This document shows positions 6,707-9,183 of a DNA stretch of 9,183 nt, piece after piece (position 1 is the stretch's first letter; each line of letters opens with the position of its first letter). The DNA is from CAYLLD01 sp964425135 (lineage in GTDB: Bacteria > Pseudomonadota > Alphaproteobacteria > Rhodobacterales > Rhodobacteraceae). The position numbers and the translations under genes are program-made. The DNA is taken from positions 1 to 9,183 of the forward strand of contig CAYRKW010000094.1 in the NCBI GenBank assembly GCA_964425135.1. The letters run 5' to 3'. Under the pieces are notes generated by a model, which saw only the letters and a program-made list of their open reading frames with translations, was not told the origin of the DNA and ran no database searches.

Positions 6707-6786
6707 ATTTTACGCTCCATCACTGCCTCCTGGGAGCGTGCTACGGTTTACGCCTCGAACTGCGCTCTCATATCCCAACTCCACGC

Positions 6787-6814
6787 TTGACGATATTCCA
6801 CGCCCGTGCAGATT
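6787..6814 (+). promoter_or_regulatory. Possible promoter of tdk
   Basis: TTGACG (6787-6792) is a good -35 match. At 16 bp spacing the best -10 is CAGATT (6809-6814), which is weak. If used, transcription would begin at about 6821, the A of the start codon, giving a leaderless mRNA, in line with the absence of a Shine-Dalgarno. Confidence 0.3.
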
Positions 6815-6820
6815 GGCGCT

Positions 6821-7411
6821 ATGGCCAAACTCTACTTCCATTACTCGACCATGAACGCAGGCAAGAGCACTCTGCTTTTGCAAGCGTCGTACAACTATCG
6901 CGAACGCGGCATGCAGACCTATCTGCTGACCGCAAATTTCGACGACCGGGCTGGAAAAGGCAAAATCGCCTCGCGGATCGGCATCTCCGAAGAGGCCGAC
7001 ACATTCGGTGCGAACACGGATATCTTCAAACAAATCGAAAGCCGCCTGGACCATAGCCCTGTCGCCTGCATCCTGATCGACGAGGCCCAATGGCTCAGCG
7101 AAACGCAAGTCTGGCAACTTGCCCGCGCGGTTGATGATCTGGGCGTGCCGATCATGTGTTACGGGCTGCGCGTTGATTTTCGCGGCAAGCTCTTTCCAGG
7201 CTCTGCCACACTCCTCGCTTTGGCCGATGAAATGCGCGAGGTGCGCACGATTTGTCACTGCGGCAAGAAAGCCACCATGGTCGTGCGCAAAGGCGAAGAT
7301 GGTGAAGCCATGCTCGAAGGGCCGCAGGTACAAGTTGGCGGGAATGAGACCTATGTCTCGCTATGCCGCCGCCACTACCGCGAGGCTATCGGAGACATGC
7401 CCAAAACCTAG
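6821..7411 (+). CDS. tdk: Thymidine kinase (type II, TK1-like)
   Basis: Tdk phosphorylates thymidine (and deoxyuridine) with ATP to dTMP in the salvage pathway. The 196-residue protein begins MAKLYFHYSTMNAGKST, a textbook start with the P-loop at 9-17. ILIDEAQWL (84-92) holds the Mg-binding aspartate D87 and the catalytic glutamate E88. The lasso segment GLRVDFRGKLFPGS is at 115-128. The zinc-site residues lie in ICHCGKKA (C145, C147) and LCRRH (C182, H185). Length is normal for the family. An in-frame GTG at 6806 would add five residues, but family starts at MAK and neither start has a good ribosome site, so ATG at 6821 is chosen. The stop codon lies inside a perfect 10-bp hairpin. With thyX elsewhere in the window the organism has both de novo and salvage dTMP supply. 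Confidence 0.97.
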   Translation: MAKLYFHYSTMNAGKSTLLLQASYNYRERGMQTYLLTANFDDRAGKGKIASRIGISEEADTFGANTDIFKQIESRLDHSPVACILIDEAQWLSETQVWQLARAVDDLGVPIMCYGLRVDFRGKLFPGSATLLALADEMREVRTICHCGKKATMVVRKGEDGEAMLEGPQVQVGGNETYVSLCRRHYREAIGDMPKT

Positions 7412-7427
7412 AGCCTCAGGTTTTGGG
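7400..7427. terminator. Perfect hairpin across the tdk stop codon, probable two-way terminator
   Basis: CCCAAAACCT (7400-7409) and AGGTTTTGGG (7418-7427) are exact inverted repeats, 10 bp, around an 8-base loop. The left arm encodes the last tdk codons and part of its TAG stop. It lies between the convergent tdk and tRNA-binding genes, whose stops are 25 bases apart. No T-run follows on either strand, so intrinsic termination would rely on the A/T block inside the stem. Confidence 0.5.
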
Positions 7428-7436
7428 TCGGAGGAT

Positions 7437-7778
7437 CTAATGCAGCCGACCGCCATTCGGCACATCAATATCGGGCGCGGCCAAAACCACTTCGCCGTCC
7501 TTATCAGGAAAACCCATCACCAAAACCTCCGACATAAACTTACCAATCTGCCGCGGTGGGAAATTGACGACAGCCATCACCTGCCGCCCGATTAGTTTTT
7601 CGGGATCATAATGCACAGTCACCTGCGCTGATGATCGCTTCTCGCCAATCTCGTCGCCAAAATCGATCCACATCTTGATCGCAGGCTTGCGCGCTTCAGG
7701 ATAGGGCTCGGCCCGCACCACAGTGCCCACCCGCACATCCACCTTCATAAAATCGTCAAAACTGATCTCACCGCTCAT
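7437..7778 (-). CDS. csaA: CsaA-type tRNA-binding protein
   Basis: The 113-residue protein is essentially one EMAP/Trbp111-like OB-fold domain that binds tRNA as a homodimer; Bacillus CsaA was also described as a secretion-related chaperone and E. coli YgjH is a relative. Family blocks are complete: FMKVDVRVGTV (10-20), EARKPAIKMWIDFG (28-41), SSAQVTVHY (49-57), AVVNFPPRQIG (69-79) and VPNGGRLH at the C-terminus. Length is typical. A GGGGAG stretch lies about 10 bases before the ATG at 7778. The gene lies only 28 bases beyond the T-tail of the phasin terminator, so its transcription must come through that terminator or from a promoter overlapping it. It converges with tdk. Confidence 0.97.
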   Translation of the reverse strand: MSGEISFDDFMKVDVRVGTVVRAEPYPEARKPAIKMWIDFGDEIGEKRSSAQVTVHYDPEKLIGRQVMAVVNFPPRQIGKFMSEVLVMGFPDKDGEVVLAAPDIDVPNGGRLH

Positions 7779-7806
7779 TGGACCGCTCTCCCCTCAAATT
7801 TTGCAC

Positions 7807-7841
7807 AAAAAAAACCGCTTGCCGATGAATGGCAAGCGGTT
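7807..7841 (-). terminator. Strong rho-independent terminator after the phasin gene
   Basis: Read on the minus strand, AACCGCTTGCC (7841-7831) pairs perfectly with GGCAAGCGGTT (7823-7813), 11 bp around a 7-base loop, and is followed by six more T (7812-7807). This is the strongest intrinsic terminator in the window. It lies 52 bases after the phasin stop and immediately before the tRNA-binding protein gene. Confidence 0.93.
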
Positions 7842-7892
7842 CCTTTGCACGAAACGCAAGACGCGTCATAACAAGTCACGCTACACGAGGGG

Positions 7893-8354
7893 TTACGCAG
7901 TGAATTTCTTCGACAAATCCTGCAATTCCGAAACGCTGGCCTCGATACGCTTTGAGACGATCTCATAAGCACTCGAATTGGCCTTTTGCGCTTCCTGGGC
8001 AAGCTCGGTCATGTTTTTGAGCGCTTTTTCAAACGCCGTCTTGGCATAATCAGCCTGCTGCTTGGCAACATCGGCCGGCGCGCTGGTCATGTCAAACCCT
8101 TCAACGTTTTTCTTGGCCTCCGTCAAGGTCGCTTCGAATATCTCGACCTGCTTGGAAAACAGCGCTTGATACGCATCCGCAGCGGCCTGATTTGCCGTCA
8201 CGAGCGCATCCATATTTTTCTTTTGCGCATCGAAAACTTCGCTTGCGTCAAATTGCGGCATCTTCCCGTCCGGGAAATATTTCATGAAATCGCCACGCAG
8301 AAATTCAGTCATCGCAGAGGCGTCGAATTTGAAGTCGTTAAAACCGGTCATCAT
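7893..8354 (-). CDS. phaP: Phasin family protein (PHA granule-associated)
   Basis: Phasins are small amphipathic helical proteins that coat polyhydroxyalkanoate granules. This one has 153 residues, no signal peptide, and is nearly all helix after residue 40. DAQKKNMDALVTANQAAADA (43-62) followed by alternating Ala/Glu/Lys-rich helices to residue 150 is characteristic of the alphaproteobacterial phasin family. The first of two adjacent ATGs (8354 and 8351) is chosen, with GGAG 8 bases upstream. The promoter is close to consensus and carries two TGC-N3-GCA operators, as expected for the PhaR repressor. A strong terminator follows. No PHA synthase, depolymerase or phaR gene is present within the window. 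Confidence 0.94.
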   Translation of the reverse strand: MMTGFNDFKFDASAMTEFLRGDFMKYFPDGKMPQFDASEVFDAQKKNMDALVTANQAAADAYQALFSKQVEIFEATLTEAKKNVEGFDMTSAPADVAKQQADYAKTAFEKALKNMTELAQEAQKANSSAYEIVSKRIEASVSELQDLSKKFTA

Positions 8355-8381
8355 TCTGGGGTCTCCGTTTGCTAGATGCTG

Positions 8382-8410
8382 AATATATTGCGCTGCACAA
8401 TAAATGTCAA
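8382..8410 (-). promoter_or_regulatory. Near-consensus promoter of the phasin gene
   Basis: On the minus strand a perfect -35 TTGACA (8405-8410) and a -10 TATATT (8382-8387) are exactly 17 bp apart. Initiation is expected near 8375-8377, giving a leader of about 22 bases that contains the GGAG ribosome site. Such a strong core promoter fits a highly abundant protein that needs repression when no PHA is present. Confidence 0.88.
8386..8403 (-). promoter_or_regulatory. Operator copy 1 (PhaR-like) between -35 and -10
   Basis: On the minus strand this reads TTATTGTGCAGCGCAATA, with a TGC-N3-GCA core. It occupies the spacer of the phasin promoter and overlaps the first two bases of the -10 element, so a bound protein would block RNA polymerase. 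It matches copy 2 at 14 of 18 positions. PhaR of Paracoccus was reported, as I recall, to bind CTGC-N3-4-GCAG-type sites. Confidence 0.65.
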
Positions 8411-8417
8411 GATTTTA

Positions 8418-8435
8418 TGTTGCAACGCACAATAA
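8418..8435 (-). promoter_or_regulatory. Operator copy 2 (PhaR-like) upstream of -35
   Basis: The minus-strand sequence TTATTGTGCGTTGCAACA repeats copy 1 with the same TGC-N3-GCA core. Its offset of 32 bp is three helical turns, so two dimers could bind on one face of the DNA. It lies between the ybjN-like stop and the phasin -35. Confidence 0.65.
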
Positions 8436-8440
8436 CAACT

Positions 8441-8959
8441 TCACGCCGTCCCATATGCCTCATTCATCGCAATATCCATTGCGCGCACCGGATGCTCGTC
8501 ACCCCAACACACGAGCTGAAACGCCGGATAGAAACGCTCGCACGCAAAGACCGCCGCCTGCACCATCGCATCAATCTGCGCCGCACTCACACCTGCGCCG
8601 CCCACAAGGTTCAACCCGTAGCGATAGACCATCAGCTTTTGCTCCGGCCAAAGCGTAAAACACCCAGTCCAGCATTTGTCGTTCGCCCGATCCAGCGCGT
8701 GGTATAACGCCTGCTCGCGCTCCTTGGGCGGGTCCAGATCAAAAGTGCACATAATCCGCAATGTCTCGTCATAGGCCGACCAGGCCAGCGATATCGAATA
8801 GGTGCGCCACACCCCCTCAATCGCCATCGCAATTTGCTCATCAGAGATGCGATCAAAGTCCCAAGCGTGCCGTTGAGCGAGCGTTTCCACAAGATCAATG
8901 GGATCGTGGTCATCGGACAAAAAGTCCGCGTCAATTCCTGCCATGCCTGTCGCCTGCAT
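8441..8959 (-). CDS. YbjN domain-containing protein
   Basis: The protein has up to 172 residues and belongs to the YbjN family, whose fold resembles type III secretion chaperones; E. coli YbjN affects stress and motility phenotypes, but the biochemical role is unknown. Recognisable blocks are DPIDLVETLAQRHAWDFDRI (19-38), the beta-rich WRTYSISLAWSAYDETLRIM (51-70) and WPEQKLMVYRYGLNL (104-118), and CERFYPAFQLVCWG (139-152). It is cytosolic and has no signal peptide. ATG at 8959 has only a weak AAGAA upstream; ATG at 8944 (167 residues) is an equally possible start and closer to the usual family N-terminus. The gene ends 87 bases before the phasin start, and the phasin has its own promoter, so the two are probably independent units. 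Confidence 0.9.
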   Translation of the reverse strand: MQATGMAGIDADFLSDDHDPIDLVETLAQRHAWDFDRISDEQIAMAIEGVWRTYSISLAWSAYDETLRIMCTFDLDPPKEREQALYHALDRANDKCWTGCFTLWPEQKLMVYRYGLNLVGGAGVSAAQIDAMVQAAVFACERFYPAFQLVCWGDEHPVRAMDIAMNEAYGTA

Positions 8960-9041
8960 TTCTTATTGTTATGCCCGCGCGCCACCCCACCAAGCAAAGC
9001 AGGGCACCACAATTGGTCGGTTTTTTGTTATCTCGACCTAC

Positions 9042-9070
9042 GACATATGGTGCGTCTATTTAGCCCTCAA
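9042..9070 (-). promoter_or_regulatory. Possible promoter of the YbjN-family gene
   Basis: On the minus strand TTGAGG (9065-9070) and TATGTC (9042-9047) are 17 bp apart, giving initiation near 9035 and a leader of about 75 bases. The leader contains a weak stem, GGTCG with CGACC (9016-9039). The rest of 9071-9168 shows nothing I can name. Confidence 0.4.
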
Positions 9071-9168
9071 GTAAAGAGCCAATATTAGATGTTCAGAGAA
9101 TTTCTTTCCAGCCAGACAACAAGCAACGCCATCGCGCCCCTTCATCCAAGCACCAGAACGCGCAAAAA

Positions 9169-9183
9169 TGGCGACCCCGGCAG
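9169..9183 (-). tRNA. Probable 3' end of a tRNA, cut by window end
   Basis: Read on the minus strand, the last 15 bases are CTGCCGGGGTCGCCA. They fit the end of a T-stem (CTG, C), a seven-base acceptor strand CGGGGTC, discriminator G and an encoded CCA. A run of five T follows immediately, as often seen after tRNA genes. The anticodon lies outside the window, so the isotype is unknown. A chance match is possible because so little is visible. Confidence 0.45.

Larger units (their letters stand above)
6472..6740 (+). other. Stem-rich intergenic element, candidate structured RNA or dispersed repeat
   Basis: Several inverted repeats follow each other. ATTTACGG (6472-6479) pairs with CCGTAAAT (6514-6521). 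TGGAGCATTCG (6542-6552) pairs with CGAATGCTTCA (6561-6571) over 11 bp with one G-U. CACTTCG (6570-6576) pairs with CGAAGTG (6580-6586), sharing two bases with the previous stem. TTCAGG (6588-6593) pairs with CCTGAA (6627-6632). ACATGACC (6633-6640) pairs with GGTCATGT (6648-6655). ACGCTCC (6712-6718) pairs with GGAGCGT (6733-6739). Such density is unusual for a plain spacer. It does not resemble RNase P RNA, tmRNA, SRP RNA or 6S RNA as I know them. The strand is uncertain because inverted repeats read equally well both ways, except that the G-U pair favours plus. It may be a non-coding RNA, a tdk leader or an extragenic repeat. Confidence 0.45.
6342..6820. other. Long divergent intergenic region, right half rich in stems and repeats
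   Basis: This 479-base interval separates the minus-strand helical-protein gene from tdk and contains no credible gene. The left part (6342-6471) holds the leader and presumed promoter of the helical-protein gene, though I could not find clear -35/-10 elements; one inverted repeat, GGGAAA (6406-6411) with TTTCCC (6423-6428), is present. The part from 6472 to 6740 is dense with inverted and direct repeats and is described separately. The tdk-proximal part (6741-6820) holds a possible -35 element. Confidence 0.6.

Noticed and set aside
6538..7056. A 172-codon plus-strand frame across the stem-rich interval into tdk
   Set aside because: Its second half is the out-of-frame reading of tdk. The first half is explained by repeats and stems and has no ribosome site or recognisable domain.
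7431..7595. GGAGG followed by ATG at 7440 on the plus strand
   Set aside because: It looks like a good start site but the frame is antisense to the csaA gene and gives no recognisable protein; the GGAGG is probably chance.
9168..9183. ATG near the right edge as the start of a plus-strand gene
   Set aside because: No ribosome site precedes it, and the bases are better explained as the end of a minus-strand tRNA.

Overview
The window looks like a chromosomal segment of a marine-type alphaproteobacterium, most likely Rhodobacteraceae (Roseobacter group). This rests on ThyX instead of ThyA, a PHA-granule phasin, a YbjN-family protein, a CsaA-type tRNA-binding protein, alphaproteobacterial protein signatures and moderately high GC with strongly biased codons. 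Species cannot be assigned. I see no transposase, phage structural gene, CRISPR array or rRNA.

Layout from left to right. (1) 1-857, minus: thyX, cut by the window start, with two NrdR-box-like sites 31 bp apart upstream. (2) 1228-2055, plus: an exported DUF481 outer-membrane beta-barrel protein with a long leader carrying two hairpins and a clear terminator. (3) 2273-6341: an oxidoreductase neighbourhood. It has a GMC (choline-dehydrogenase-like) flavoenzyme on minus, a divergent IclR-type regulator on plus, and a convergent two-gene minus-strand unit in which a small helical putative DNA-binding protein precedes a zinc-dependent alcohol dehydrogenase by 17 bp. (4) 6342-6820: a long non-coding interval, half of it packed with inverted and direct repeats. 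(5) 6821-7411, plus: thymidine kinase, without a visible Shine-Dalgarno. (6) 7437-8959: three minus-strand genes, YbjN-like, phasin and tRNA-binding protein. The phasin has a near-consensus promoter with a duplicated operator and a very strong terminator. (7) 9169-9183: probably the last 15 bases of a minus-strand tRNA.

Themes. Thymidylate supply appears twice: de novo synthesis by ThyX and salvage by Tdk. The NrdR-like sites suggest thyX is co-regulated with ribonucleotide reductase. The GMC enzyme and the alcohol dehydrogenase both oxidise alcohols and flank an IclR regulator, which suggests control of catabolism of some hydroxyl compound, but the substrate is not evident. The phasin operators have the TGC-N3-GCA form expected for PhaR, the PHA-responsive repressor.

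The most novel-looking element is the repeat- and stem-rich interval at about 6472-6740. It matches no structured RNA I recognise and could be a non-coding RNA or a dispersed intergenic repeat. All functional claims come from reading motifs by eye; no search or folding program was run.
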